Source: Methylobacterium pseudosasicola
Lineage (GTDB): Bacteria > Pseudomonadota > Alphaproteobacteria > Rhizobiales > Beijerinckiaceae
Assembly: GCF_900114535.1 (NCBI RefSeq)
Contig: NZ_FOTK01000004.1
Location: 1-64,000, forward strand
Length of the DNA: 64,000 bases
Direction: 5' to 3'
Shown here: positions 53,401 through 62,481 of the stretch, one piece after another
Numbering within the stretch: position 1 is the first letter of the stretch
How the letters are laid out: each line of letters opens with the position of its first letter
The notes under the pieces: model-generated
Database searches by the model: none
What the model saw: the letters and a program-made list of their open reading frames with translations, nothing else
What the model was told of the DNA's origin: nothing
Program-made: the position numbers and the translations under genes

Positions 53401-53663
53401 TGATGACCTCGCTGGCCTTCATCTTCGGCGTGGTGCCGCTGGCCATCGCCACCGGCGCCGCCTCGAAGAGCCAGCAGGCCATCGGCACCGGCGTGATGGG
53501 CGGCATGATCACCGCCACCGTGCTGGCGGTGTTCTTCGTCCCGGTCTTTTTCGTCGTCGTGATGCGCCTGTTCCGGCGCAAGGCCGTGGCTGAGGGCGAG
53601 CGGGGGGGGGGGGCGGACGAGGCGTCAGCCCGGCAGCCTCACCATGCGGCGGCGGCCGAGTAG
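50493..53663 (+). CDS. RND multidrug efflux permease (AcrB/MexB, HAE1 family)
   Basis: Inner-membrane proton-driven pump of 1056 aa, full length for the family. It begins MARFFIDRPVFAWVVALFIC. Key features are the proton-relay Asp pair in MVLAIGILVDDAIVVVENVE, the porter-domain segments (TLNIITLISKDGSMDEVGLG and others), the second-half LIVFLCLAALYESWAIPVSV and the final spans. The C-terminus has a run of Gly from a G10 tract near 53600, a possible indel hotspot. With the upstream adaptor it should form a tripartite pump using an outer-membrane channel encoded elsewhere. Confidence 0.95.
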   Translation: MARFFIDRPVFAWVVALFICLGGALAIPNLPVAQYPVIAPPQIALSTAYPGASVDSLYVGTTRLIEDELNGAANIMNFESTTDSFGSVNITATFLPGTEPALASVEVQNRLKRVEARLPAEVRQQGILVEEASAATLNIITLISKDGSMDEVGLGDFLIRNVINEIRRIPGVGRATLYSTERSLRVWVDPDKLRGLSLSAEDVTQAIRNQNIQVASGSVGAQPSPTKQAVTVPIIVKGQLGTIEDFGAIVLRANSDGSNVRLRDVARIELGGDAYQFSTRLNGGPAAGISVTLAPDGNALETAKAIRAKMEELSQFFPPDLKWDIPYDITPAVKASIEKVLHTLVEAVVLVFLVMFLFLQNIRYTLIPTIVVPIALMGTVTVMWISGFSVNVLTMFGMVLAIGILVDDAIVVVENVERIMNEEGLPPKEATRKAMEQITGAIIGITLVLMAVFIPMAFFPGSVGIIYRQFSIAMVTSIAFSALLALSLTPALCATFLKPVEKGHGHAKGGVFGMFNRFVDRETARYGRGTAWAIRKSGRVMLVYLALVAGTAYAFISLPEGFLPVEDQGFFTVDIQTPPGASYNRTQEANRRVEEHLLAQPGVATVTMLNGFSFSGQAPSTSQAFVTLKPWSERDAKNSAAALVAGTNAALSTYRDATVDAQEPPPVDNLGNAAGFSFRLQDRANRGYAALLSAQDQLIKLAQSSPILQKVKIEGLPPTPQAELIVDREKAAALGVKFEDVNATIQLNLGSVYTNDFPNRGKMQRVYVQAEQLQRMNASDILNYAVKNASGTMVPMSSFAELKWGMGPSQIVGFNGYQSVRITGEPNPGYTSGDAIAEMERLMLQLPKGFGYAWTGQSFQEKQAGSQATLLLALSVLIVFLCLAALYESWAIPVSVLLVIPLGVIGAVAAVHLRGMPNDVYFKIGLITIIGLSAKNAILIVEFAKDLWKPGTSVVRAAVDAATLRFRPIVMTSLAFIFGVVPLAIATGAASKSQQAIGTGVMGGMITATVLAVFFVPVFFVVVMRLFRRKAVAEGERGGGADEASARQPHHAAAAE

Positions 53664-53702
53664 GAGCGAGGGGACAACAAGCGCCTGAACCACCACGCGT
53701 TT

Positions 53703-53812
53703 TCCCTCCCCCTTGCGGGGAGGGGTCAGGGGTGGGGGTGTTGCAGGGTCGAGCGCGGCGGTGCCTCCTGAACCACCTCCACCTCCAACTCCTCCCCACA
53801 AGGGGGAGGAGA
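53703..53812. repeat. GC-rich inverted repeat, diverged family A copy
   Basis: Arms at about 53704-53727 (CCCTCCCCCTTGCGGGGAGG) and 53789-53812 (CCTCCCCACAAGGGGGAGGA) are inverted copies related to the repeats at 39.0 and 45.1 kb. It lies directly after the RND operon and may also terminate transcription. Confidence 0.7.
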
Positions 53813-54006
53813 GCGCGGCGCGCCTTGAGCAGGCCGATGTATGAACACGGCACCCGCTCAAACCCGTATTTTGCATACGGATGGTCTGAACCTTGCTGTG
53901 GGTGTGTGGCCGATGCGGTTTGCTCGCGCGCGGCGCTCGGCCTAGGCTCAACCCCTGCGCTGGTGATGGCGGCCTGCCATCAACTTCCACGGCTCCGGAG
54001 ATCCGC

Positions 54007-55623
54007 TTGTCCCGTTCGACCCTGAAGATCCTCGCCCGCGGCGTGGCCGCAGGCGCGGTCGCGACCTTCGCGCTGGCGGCCCTGCCCGCCCAGGCCGCCA
54101 ACGTGTTCCGCTTCGCCTTCCAGGGTGATCTCAAATCCCTCGACCCGTACTCCCTCAAGGAGAGTTTTACCGAGGGCATGCAGCAGGCGGCCTACGAGTC
54201 GCTGGTCACCCTCGACAAGAACCTGAAATTCGCCCCCGGACTCGCCGAATCCTGGGAGACGCCGGAGCCGACCCGCTGGCGCTTCCACCTGCGCAAGAAC
54301 GTCAAGTTCCATGACGGCACGCCCTTCACCGCCGACGATGTGCTCTTCTCCGCTCAGCGCGTCCGGGCCTCGGGCTCCAACTTCACCACCAACGTCCCAT
54401 CCGACGCCGAATTCGTGAAGGTCGACGACTACACCGTCGACATGGTGCTGAAGAAGCCGAACCCCATCGCCCTCGCGCAGTTCCCGACCTGGCTGATCAT
54501 GTCGAAGGCGTGGTCCGAGAAGAACGGCGCCGCCCAGCCCACCCCGGCCAACGCCACCAGCCCGAGCTACGCCACCCTGCACGAGAACGGCACCGGCCCG
54601 TTCGTGATCGCCGAGCACCAGCCCGGCGTGAAGACGGTGTTCAAGAAGTTTGACGGCTATTGGGGCAAGGCCGAGTCGAACCTCGACGAGGCGGTGCTGA
54701 CCACGATCGCCAACCCGGCGACCCGCGTCGCCGCACTCCTGTCCGGCGAGGTCGACTGGATCGACCCGGTGCCGCTCCAGGACCAGCAGCGGGTGAACGC
54801 CAGCGGCACCGCCATCGTGATGGCAGGGCCGGAGCTGCGCACGATCTTCCTTGGCATGGACCAGGACCGAGACGAGCTGAAGGATTCCTCCGTCAAGGGC
54901 AAGAACCCGTTCAAGGACATCAAGGTGCGCGAGGCGTTCTACCTCGCCATCGACGAGGAGACGATCGCCAAGCGGGTCATGCGCGGGCAGGCCGTGCCCT
55001 CGGCCCTGATGATCGCCCCCGCGCTCTACGACCGCGCCAGCGAGATCAAGCGCCCGGCCACCGATCTGAAGAAGGCCAAGGAGCTGATGGCCCAGGCCGG
55101 CTACCCGGACGGGTTCACACTGACCATGGACTGCCCCAACGACCGCTACGTCAACGACGAGGCGATCTGCCAGGCGGTGGTCTCGATGCTCGCCCGCATC
55201 AACGTCAAGGTGAACCTGAACGCCCAGCCCAAGGCCAAGTACTTCGCCAAGGTGCTGGCGCCGAACTACGACACCTCGTTCTACCTGCTCGGCTGGACGC
55301 CGTCCTCGCTGGACAGCCACAACATCCTCTTCGAGATCGTCGGCTGCCGGAAGCCCGGCGACAAGTCGGGACGCGGCAGCTGGAACCTTGCCGGCTACTG
55401 TGACCCGAAGATCGATGAGATCGCCGACAAGGTCGAGGGCGAGACCGACAAGACCAAGCGCGATGCCCTGATCAAGGAGGGCTTCGAGACCCTGAACGCC
55501 GACTGGGGCTACATCCCGCTGCACCAGCAGGCCCTAGCCTGGGGCGTCTCGAAGAAGGTCCACCTGACTCAGCGCGCCGATAACCTGCTGCTGCTCTACT
55601 GGGTCTCGAAAGACCCGCAGTAG
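54007..55623 (+). CDS. peptide-type ABC transporter substrate-binding protein
   Basis: Periplasmic binding protein of 538 aa, SBP_bac_5 family (DppA/OppA-like). Signal peptide (ILARGVAAGAVATFALAALP, cleavage near AQA). Family landmarks: FRFAFQGDLKSLDPYSLKES, WRFHLRKNVKFHDGTPFTAD, NGTGPFVIAEHQPGVKTVFK and IKVREAFYLAIDEETIAKRV. TTG start at 54007 supported by GGAG six bases ahead; a longer reading upstream is not secretion-compatible. First gene of a five-gene transporter operon. Peptides, nickel or glutathione are possible ligands. Confidence 0.92.
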   Translation: MSRSTLKILARGVAAGAVATFALAALPAQAANVFRFAFQGDLKSLDPYSLKESFTEGMQQAAYESLVTLDKNLKFAPGLAESWETPEPTRWRFHLRKNVKFHDGTPFTADDVLFSAQRVRASGSNFTTNVPSDAEFVKVDDYTVDMVLKKPNPIALAQFPTWLIMSKAWSEKNGAAQPTPANATSPSYATLHENGTGPFVIAEHQPGVKTVFKKFDGYWGKAESNLDEAVLTTIANPATRVAALLSGEVDWIDPVPLQDQQRVNASGTAIVMAGPELRTIFLGMDQDRDELKDSSVKGKNPFKDIKVREAFYLAIDEETIAKRVMRGQAVPSALMIAPALYDRASEIKRPATDLKKAKELMAQAGYPDGFTLTMDCPNDRYVNDEAICQAVVSMLARINVKVNLNAQPKAKYFAKVLAPNYDTSFYLLGWTPSSLDSHNILFEIVGCRKPGDKSGRGSWNLAGYCDPKIDEIADKVEGETDKTKRDALIKEGFETLNADWGYIPLHQQALAWGVSKKVHLTQRADNLLLLYWVSKDPQ

Positions 55624-55632
55624 GGGCGGGGC

Positions 55633-56613
55633 GTGCTCGCCTTCCTGCTGCGCCGGGTGATCCAGGCGGCCGCGGTGCTCGCGGTCGTTGGGCTCATCGC
55701 GTTCTCGATGTTCCGGTTCGCGGGCGACCCCGTGAACCAGATCGTCGGGCCCGACACCCCCGCCTCCGAGCGGGCCGAGATCCGCAAGAGCCTCGGCCTC
55801 GACGATCCGGTGCTGGTCCAGTTCGCCCGCTATGCCGGCGACGTGGTGCGGGGCCGGCTCGGGATCTCGTACCAGTTCCGCCAGCCGGTCTCGCAGCTCC
55901 TGGCCGAGCGCATGCCGGCGACCCTGGAGCTCGCCTTCTGCGCCACGGTCTTCGCCCTGGTGGTCGGCGTGTTGATGGGGGTCTTCTGCGCGCTGCGCCG
56001 GGATTCCTGGCTCGCCGGGCTGTTCCAGGCGGTCTCGCTCATCGGCATCAGCCTGCCGACCTTCCTGATCGGCATCCTGCTGATCTACCTGTTCTCGGTG
56101 ACGCTGGGCTGGCTGCCGTCCTACGGGCGCGGCGACACGGTGCGGCTCGGCTGGTGGACCACCGGCTTCCTCACCTGGTCCGGCCTGAAGGCGCTGATCC
56201 TGCCCTCCATCACGCTCGGCCTGTTCCAGATGACGCTGATCATGCGGCTGGTCCGCGCCGAGATGCTGGAGGTGCTGCGCACCGACTACATCCGCTTCGC
56301 CCGGGCGCGGGGCCTCTCCACCCGCGCCGTCCACCTGCGCCACGCCCTCAAGAACACCCTCGTGCCGGTGATCACCATCGCCGGGCTCCAACTCGGCTCG
56401 GTCATCGCCTTCTCGATCATCACCGAGACGGTGTTCCAGTGGCCCGGCATGGGCCTGCTGTTCGTCCAGGCCGTGCAGAACGTCGATATCCCGATCATGT
56501 CCGCCTACCTGCTGCTCGTCGCGCTGATCTTCGTGACCATCAATCTCGTGGTCGACATCCTCTACACCGTGGTCGATCCGCGCCTGCGGCTCTCGTCCCC
56601 CCGGACCGCGTAA
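55633..56613 (+). CDS. peptide-type ABC transporter permease (DppB-like)
   Basis: Inner-membrane permease of 326 aa, six spans. It begins MLAFLLRRVIQAAAVLAVVG, has the family segment RKSLGLDDPVLVQFARY and the EAA-type loop RLVRAEMLEVLRTDYIRFAR followed by ARGLSTRAVHLRHALKNTLV. GTG start nine bases after the binding-protein stop. Forms the channel with the DppC-like protein. Confidence 0.94.
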   Translation: MLAFLLRRVIQAAAVLAVVGLIAFSMFRFAGDPVNQIVGPDTPASERAEIRKSLGLDDPVLVQFARYAGDVVRGRLGISYQFRQPVSQLLAERMPATLELAFCATVFALVVGVLMGVFCALRRDSWLAGLFQAVSLIGISLPTFLIGILLIYLFSVTLGWLPSYGRGDTVRLGWWTTGFLTWSGLKALILPSITLGLFQMTLIMRLVRAEMLEVLRTDYIRFARARGLSTRAVHLRHALKNTLVPVITIAGLQLGSVIAFSIITETVFQWPGMGLLFVQAVQNVDIPIMSAYLLLVALIFVTINLVVDILYTVVDPRLRLSSPRTA

Positions 56614-56623
56614 GGGTGAGCCG

Positions 56624-57595
56624 ATGAGCGGACGCGATATCGACGTCGGCGACGCCCCGCCGGTCCCGCTGCAGGTGGCGTCGCCCGGCCGGCTCGCGCG
56701 CTGGCGCGACTCCGACCTGCTGGCGAGTTTTTTGGGCTCGAAGACCGCGATGGCGGCGCTTCTGGCCACGGTCCTGATGGTCGGGCTCGCGGTCGCAGCC
56801 CCCCTAATCTCGCCCCAGAACCCCTACGACCCGGCCCAGCTCGACCTGATCAACTCCAACCTGCCGCCCATCTGGCAGGCGGACGGGCAGGCGCCGTTCT
56901 ATCTCGGCACCGACGACCAGGGTCGGGACGTGCTCTCGGCGGTGCTCTACGGCCTGCGCCTGTCGCTGATCGTTGGGGTGCTTGGGGTGATCACCTCAGG
57001 CGTCCTCGGCATCGCCCTGGGATTGGTTGCCGGCTACGCGGGCGGGGCTCTCGACACGCTGATCATGCGCGTCGCCGACGTGCAGCTCACCTTCCCGGCG
57101 ATCCTGATCGCCCTGGTGGTGGACGGCGTCGCCCGGGCGAGTTTTGGCGGCGCCCTCGATGTCGGGCCGCTGATCGGGCTGATCGTGATCTCGATCGGCC
57201 TGTCCTTCTGGGTCCAGTACGCCCGCACGGTCCGCTCCTCCGTGATGGTCGAGAAGGGCAAGGACTACGTTCAGGCGGCCCGGCTGATCGGCCTGACGCC
57301 CCCGGTGATCCTGGTGCGCCACGTGCTGCCGAACGTCACCGGCCCGGTCTTCGTCATCGCGACGATCAACCTGGCGCTGGCGATCATCACCGAGGCGACC
57401 CTGTCGTTCCTCGGCACCGGCCTGCCCGAGACCATGCCGTCGCTCGGCACCCTGATCCGCACCGGCAACCGGTTCCTGTTCTCCGGCGAGTGGTGGATCG
57501 TCGCCTTCCCAGGCCTCGCGCTGGCCGGTCTCGTCATCGCCATCAACCTCCTGGGGGATTGGCTGCGCGACGCCCTCAATCCAAAGCTGCAATGA
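56624..57595 (+). CDS. peptide-type ABC transporter permease (DppC-like)
   Basis: Inner-membrane permease of 323 aa. After a 40-residue cytoplasmic leader it shows FYLGTDDQGRDVLSAVLYGL RLSL-type sequence diagnostic of DppC/OppC, and the EAA loop EKGKDYVQAARLIGLTPPVI. It ends WLRDALNPKLQ, typical for the family. Its stop overlaps the next start (ATGA). Confidence 0.94.
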   Translation: MSGRDIDVGDAPPVPLQVASPGRLARWRDSDLLASFLGSKTAMAALLATVLMVGLAVAAPLISPQNPYDPAQLDLINSNLPPIWQADGQAPFYLGTDDQGRDVLSAVLYGLRLSLIVGVLGVITSGVLGIALGLVAGYAGGALDTLIMRVADVQLTFPAILIALVVDGVARASFGGALDVGPLIGLIVISIGLSFWVQYARTVRSSVMVEKGKDYVQAARLIGLTPPVILVRHVLPNVTGPVFVIATINLALAIITEATLSFLGTGLPETMPSLGTLIRTGNRFLFSGEWWIVAFPGLALAGLVIAINLLGDWLRDALNPKLQ

Positions 57596-58572
57596 GCGAA
57601 ACCATCCTCTCCGTGCGCGACCTCACGGTCGCCTTCGACACGCGCCGCGGGCCGCTCACCGCCATCGACCGGGTCTCGTTCGACATCGGCCGGGGCGAGA
57701 TCCTGGGGGTCGTCGGCGAGTCCGGGGCCGGCAAGTCGGTCACCGGCTCGGCGGTGATCGGGCTGATCGACCGCCCCGGCCGCATCGCGGGCGGCGCCAT
57801 CCATCTGCGCGGCGAGCGCATCGACAACCTGTCTCCCGAGGCGATGCGGCGGGTGCGGGGCAAGCGGATCGGCATGATCTTCCAGGACCCGCTGACCTCC
57901 CTGGACCCGCTGTTCCGGGTCGGTGACCAGATCGTCGAGACCCTGCGCGCCCATACCAAGCTCTCGGCCAAGGCGGCCCGCACCCGGGCGATCGACCTGC
58001 TCGCCGAGGTTGGCATCCCGGCCCCCGAGCGGCGGATCGACGGCTATCCGCACGAATTCTCCGGCGGCATGCGCCAGCGCGTGGTGATCGCCCTTGCGTT
58101 GGCCGCCGAGCCGGAGCTGATCATCGCCGACGAGCCGACCACGGCGCTGGACGTCTCGGTCCAGGCCCAGATCATCACCCTGCTCAAGCGCCTCTGCCGC
58201 GAGCACGGCACCGCGGTGATGCTGGTGACCCACGACATGGGCGTGATCGCCGAGGCCGCCGACCGGGTCGCGGTCATGTATGCCGGGCGGGTCGCCGAGA
58301 TCGGCCCCGTCGCCGCCGTGGTGCGTGAGCCGCATCACCCCTACGCGGTCGGCCTGATGGGCGCGATCCCGACCCTGTCGCAGGAGGCCGACCGGCTCAG
58401 CCAGATCCCCGGCTCGATGCCCCGGCTCACCGCCATCCCGAAGGGCTGCGCCTTCAACCCGCGCTGCCCGAAGGTTTTTGCCCGCTGCCGCATCGAGCGG
58501 CCCGAGCCGATCCTCGTGGGCGCGAGCCGCGTCGCCTGCCACCTCTACGACGTCACGGAGAAGGCGGCGTGA
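57592..58572 (+). CDS. peptide-type ABC transporter ATPase (DppD-like)
   Basis: Cytoplasmic ATPase of 326 aa. Walker A GESGAGKS, Q-loop IGMIFQDPLTSLDPLF, signature FSGGMRQRVVIALALA, Walker B LIIADEPTTALDVSVQ, switch LVTHDMGVIAEAADRVAVMY. The C-terminal oligopeptide-ABC extension contains GCAFNPRCPKVFARCRIERP, which in relatives binds an iron-sulfur cluster through Cys residues. Overlaps its neighbours at both ends. Confidence 0.95.
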   Translation: MSETILSVRDLTVAFDTRRGPLTAIDRVSFDIGRGEILGVVGESGAGKSVTGSAVIGLIDRPGRIAGGAIHLRGERIDNLSPEAMRRVRGKRIGMIFQDPLTSLDPLFRVGDQIVETLRAHTKLSAKAARTRAIDLLAEVGIPAPERRIDGYPHEFSGGMRQRVVIALALAAEPELIIADEPTTALDVSVQAQIITLLKRLCREHGTAVMLVTHDMGVIAEAADRVAVMYAGRVAEIGPVAAVVREPHHPYAVGLMGAIPTLSQEADRLSQIPGSMPRLTAIPKGCAFNPRCPKVFARCRIERPEPILVGASRVACHLYDVTEKAA

Positions 58573-59549
58573 GCGCCTATGTCGAGGTCACCGACCTACG
58601 CCGCCTGTTCGATGTCTCAAAACCCTGGCTGAACCGGGTGATCGAGCGCGAGCCCCGCCGGTTCCTCACCGCGGTGGACCGGGTCGGCTTCACCATCGCC
58701 AAGGGCGAGACCTTCGCGATCGTGGGCGAATCCGGCTCCGGCAAGTCCACGGTGGCCCGGATGGTGGTCGGCCTGCTGCCGCCCTCGGCCGGCGAGGTTC
58801 TGATCACCGGCATCTCGATGACCGATCCCCGGGAGGCGGCCGCAAGGCGGCGCCTGCGCTCGCGCATCCAGATGATCTTTCAGGACCCCTACGCGTCGAT
58901 GAACCCGCGCTGGCGCGTGGGCAAGATCATCGCGGAGCCGATCCGGGCGTTCAACCTGATCCAGGGGGAGGGGGCGATCCGCGCCCGGGTCGGCGAGTTG
59001 CTCGGCCTGGTCGGCCTCCACCCGGACGACTCCAAGAAGTACCCGCACGAATTCTCCGGCGGCCAGCGGCAGCGGGTCGCCATCGCCCGGGCGCTGGCCA
59101 GCCAGGCGGAGTTCCTGGTCGGCGACGAGCCGACCTCGGCGCTGGACGTCTCGGTGCAGGCGCAGATCCTCAATCTGATGCGCGACCTGCAGGACCGGCT
59201 GGGTCTGACCTACCTGTTCATCTCCCACAACCTCGCCGTGGTCCGCCACATGGCGACCCGGGTAGGGGTGATGTATCTCGGCCGGCTTGTGGAGGTCGCG
59301 GCCGCAAAGGATCTGTTCGCGAGGCCCCGCCACCCCTACACGCGGATGCTGCTCGACGCGGTGCCCGACCTCGCCCATGTCGGCCGCGCTCGGGTGCCGG
59401 TCTCCGGGGAGATCCCGAACCCGATCGACCCGCCCCCCGGCTGCACCTTCAACCCGCGCTGCCCGCTCGCCAACGACCGCTGCCGCACCGAGATCCCGGC
59501 TCTGCTCGACGGCGTCGCCTGCCACGCGGTGCAGGAGGGGCGGGCCTGA
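58569..59549 (+). CDS. peptide-type ABC transporter ATPase (DppF-like)
   Basis: Second ATPase of the transporter, 326 aa. GTG start overlapping the previous stop (GTGA). Walker A GESGSGKST, Q-loop IQMIFQDPYASMNPRWRVGK, signature [18 protein letters not shown], Walker [21 protein letters not shown], switch LFISHNLAVVRHMATRVGVM. C-terminal oligo_HPY region GCTFNPRCPLANDRCRTEIP with paired Cys. Last gene of the operon; convergent with the radical-SAM gene. Confidence 0.95.
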   Translation: MSAYVEVTDLRRLFDVSKPWLNRVIEREPRRFLTAVDRVGFTIAKGETFAIVGESGSGKSTVARMVVGLLPPSAGEVLITGISMTDPREAAARRRLRSRIQMIFQDPYASMNPRWRVGKIIAEPIRAFNLIQGEGAIRARVGELLGLVGLHPDDSKKYPHEFSGGQRQRVAIARALASQAEFLVGDEPTSALDVSVQAQILNLMRDLQDRLGLTYLFISHNLAVVRHMATRVGVMYLGRLVEVAAAKDLFARPRHPYTRMLLDAVPDLAHVGRARVPVSGEIPNPIDPPPGCTFNPRCPLANDRCRTEIPALLDGVACHAVQEGRA

Positions 59550-59630
59550 TTTCCGGGACGATGCAGGCCGGATCGAAGGCTTGCTGCCGCCCTGGAAACA
59601 TCATTCGGTTGCCAGGCGCACGCGCGGCCG

Positions 59631-61670
59631 TCACTTCCTCAGCGGCACGCCCTTCGTGGTGAAACGCGGCGCGCCCGGATGGCGCATGGGGCGCGACTGG
59701 CCGCCCGCCTTGCTCGCACCGGCGCCCGTTCCCGGCGGCTGCGAGAGCGGCACGAGCTGGTCCGGCCTCGGCCCGATGAGATCCGCGCGGCCCATCGCTC
59801 GCAGCGCCTCGCGCAGCAGGGGCCAGTTCTCGGGGTCGTGGTAGCGCAGGAACGCCTTGTGCAGCCGGCGCTGCCGCATCCCCTTGATCGCGTCGACCGG
59901 CTCGCTGCCGCCGCGCCGGACGCCCTGCAACGGGTTGATCTCGGTGTGATACATGGTCGTGGCGGTCGCCATGGGCGAGGGCAGGAACGTCTGGACCTGA
60001 TCGGCGCGATAGTCGTTCTTCTTGAGCCAGAGAGCGAGGTTCATCATGTCCTCGTCGGTCGTGCCCGGATGCGCCGCGATGAAATACGGGATCAGGTAGT
60101 ATTTCTTGCCGGCTTGCTTGGCGGCGGCGTCGAACATCTCCTTGAAGCGGTCATACGTGCCGATGCCCGGCTTCATCATCAGGTCGAGGGGGCCGCGCTC
60201 GGTGTGCTCGGGCGCGATCTTGAGACGGCCGCCGACGTGATGGGTCACGAGTTCCTGGACGTATTCGGGGCTCCGGACCGCGAGGTCGTAGCGCACCCCG
60301 GAGGCGACCATCACCTTCTTGACGCCCTTCACCTCCCGGACCTTGCGATAGAGCCGGATCAGGTCGTCGTGCGAGGTGTTCAGGTTCGGGCAGATGTCCG
60401 GAAAGACGCAGGACGGCAGGCGGCAGGCTGCCTCGATCTTCGGGTCCTTGCACGCCATCCGGTACATGTTCGCCGTCGGCCCGCCGACATCCGAGATCAC
60501 GCCCGTGAAGCCCGGCGTCTTGTCGCGGATCTTCTCGATCTCGCGCAGGATCGAGCCTTCCGAGCGGTTCTGGATGACGCGGCCTTCGTGCTCGGTGATG
60601 GAGCAGAAGGTGCAGCCGCCGAAGCAGCCGCGCATGATCGTCACCGAGAACTTGATCATGTCCCAGGCGGGGATCTTCGCGTCGCCGTAGGACGGATGAG
60701 GCGCGCGGGCGTAGGGCAGGTCGTAGACCGCATCCATCTCCTCGCTGGAGAGCGGGATCGGCGGCGGGTTCAGCCACAGGTCGCGGTCACCGTGGCGCTG
60801 GACGAGGGGGCGGGCGTTGCCGGGGTTGGCCTCCCGGTGCAGCACCCGCGAGGCGCGGGCATAGGCCTCCTTGTCGTCCTTGACCTGCTCGTAGGCGGGG
60901 AGCCGGATCACGGTCTCGCCGGGGCGACGGGCGGCGGCCTCGTCGGTCGAATCGAGATCGTCGGCGGGCAGCTCGGTGTAATGCGCGGGCACGCGGCGGA
61001 ACAGGGCGACGCCCCGGACGGAGTCGAGGTCTTGCGGCGTCTCGCCGGCCGCAAGGCGGTTCGCCACCTCGACGACGGCGCGCTCGGCATTGCCGTAGAT
61101 CAGCAGATCGGCCTTCGCATCCGCCAGGATCGAGCGGCGCACCTTGTCGGACCAGTAATCGTAGTGGGCGATGCGCCGCAGCGACGCCTCGATGCCGCCG
61201 AGGATGATCGGCACGTCTTTGTAGGCCTCGCGGCAGCGCTGCGTGTAGACGATGGTCGAGCGGTCCGGGCGCCGGCCGCCTTCTCCGCCCGCCGTATAGG
61301 CGTCGTCATGGCGGAGGCGACGGTCCGCCGTGTAGCGGTTCACCATCGAATCGAGATTGCCGCCGGTGACGCCGAAGAACAGCGTCGGCCGGCCCAACGC
61401 CTTGAACGGCTCCGCCGATTGCCAATCGGGCTGCGCGATGATGCCGACCCGGAATCCCTGCGCTTCGAGCAGCCGGCCGATGATGGCCATGCCGAAGCTC
61501 GGATGATCGACATAGGCGTCGCCCGTCACCAGGACGATGTCGCAGGAATCCCACCCGAGCGCGTCCATCTCGGCGCGGCTCATGGGCAGGAACGGCGCCG
61601 CCTTCCTGAGAAGCGGCACCTTGCAGCCGAGCGTCGCCAGGGATTGGCTCGCAGAAGTTTGGAGGTCCAT
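59631..61670 (-). CDS. YgiQ family radical-SAM protein
   Basis: Radical-SAM enzyme of 679 aa, UPF0313/YgiQ family. The N-terminal region ([40 protein letters not shown]) is followed by the radical-SAM core with the 4Fe-4S motif in [19 protein letters not shown] (CxxxCxxC), then [19 protein letters not shown] and [20 protein letters not shown], and the conserved C-terminal [20 protein letters not shown]. Function is unknown although widely conserved. Full length for the family. Confidence 0.93.
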   Translation of the reverse strand: MDLQTSASQSLATLGCKVPLLRKAAPFLPMSRAEMDALGWDSCDIVLVTGDAYVDHPSFGMAIIGRLLEAQGFRVGIIAQPDWQSAEPFKALGRPTLFFGVTGGNLDSMVNRYTADRRLRHDDAYTAGGEGGRRPDRSTIVYTQRCREAYKDVPIILGGIEASLRRIAHYDYWSDKVRRSILADAKADLLIYGNAERAVVEVANRLAAGETPQDLDSVRGVALFRRVPAHYTELPADDLDSTDEAAARRPGETVIRLPAYEQVKDDKEAYARASRVLHREANPGNARPLVQRHGDRDLWLNPPPIPLSSEEMDAVYDLPYARAPHPSYGDAKIPAWDMIKFSVTIMRGCFGGCTFCSITEHEGRVIQNRSEGSILREIEKIRDKTPGFTGVISDVGGPTANMYRMACKDPKIEAACRLPSCVFPDICPNLNTSHDDLIRLYRKVREVKGVKKVMVASGVRYDLAVRSPEYVQELVTHHVGGRLKIAPEHTERGPLDLMMKPGIGTYDRFKEMFDAAAKQAGKKYYLIPYFIAAHPGTTDEDMMNLALWLKKNDYRADQVQTFLPSPMATATTMYHTEINPLQGVRRGGSEPVDAIKGMRQRRLHKAFLRYHDPENWPLLREALRAMGRADLIGPRPDQLVPLSQPPGTGAGASKAGGQSRPMRHPGAPRFTTKGVPLRK

Positions 61671-61960
61671 GGGGTGGGTGCATAGACCGCCAAGGCCGCG
61701 AGCTCAACGAAGAGCGCGGGTGTCGGGAGCCGCGACCTTTTCGACGCGCCCGAGACTTGCTTTCGATCTGCGCAGGAAACGGCAATCGGGCCCGCGCCGG
61801 GACGCAAGTCTGTCTCTGCCGGCCAGCTTTTGTCCTGGGGCGGTGTCTCTTCGACATCCGCTCATGGATATCGGGACGGACGCTCGAACGGTAAGGTAGG
61901 GCCGCAAGCGGAGGGCGGCGCGCGAATGCCCCGCCCCGCGAGAGGCGACGTGCAATCTTC
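61671..61960. other. 290-base gap
   Basis: No gene seen. Located between the radical-SAM start and the end of the MEKHLA gene, both on the minus strand; it likely contains the radical-SAM promoter. Confidence 0.4.
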
Positions 61961-62401
61961 TCAGGCGTCGCGCCACTCGGAAAAGGTCGCCGCCTGGCCC
62001 ACCGTCACGCCGTCGCGGTCGAGCTGCCAGACCACCGCCTGCTCGATCCAGAAGCGGCGGCCTCCCTTGGCGATCCGCAGGCCCCGGTAGCCGCGGGTGA
62101 ACCCGTCCCGGGCGACGGCGTCGAGGAGGCGCTGCCGCTCGGCGCGCTCGGGAGCCTCGGCCGAGAGTCGCGACGGCAGGCCGATCAACTCGTCCCGGTC
62201 GTAGCCGAAGCAGGCCTGTGCGGCCCGGTTGGCGTAGACGAAGCGCGGGTCGGCACCGCCGTCATGGGCCAGCACCACGAAGGGCGCCTGCGCGTAGAGC
62301 CAAGCCGCATCCGCCCCCTCCGGCACCAAAGCCGCGCCGAGGCGCCGCCGGTAGCTGCCGGTGAGGACGGCGAAGAAGTCGGGATCGTGCGAGAGGTCCA
62401 T
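61961..62401 (-). CDS. MEKHLA/PAS-domain protein
   Basis: Single-domain protein of 146 aa, MEKHLA family (a PAS-related fold). Landmarks: FFAVLTGSYRRRLGAALVPE, FVYANRAAQACFGYDRDELI, then YRGLRIAKGGRRFWIEQAVV and WQLDRDGVTVGQAATFSEW. The start at 62401 (MDLSHDPDFF) is chosen over 62428 because the family begins near there. It probably binds a small ligand; no output domain. Confidence 0.85.
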   Translation of the reverse strand: MDLSHDPDFFAVLTGSYRRRLGAALVPEGADAAWLYAQAPFVVLAHDGGADPRFVYANRAAQACFGYDRDELIGLPSRLSAEAPERAERQRLLDAVARDGFTRGYRGLRIAKGGRRFWIEQAVVWQLDRDGVTVGQAATFSEWRDA

Positions 62402-62481
62402 CACGGCGGTCCGGAAGCTGAAGCTCAAGGAGAGCAGCGCATACCTGGTCCCGCGCCGATCGCGGCGTGCCGAACTTCACC

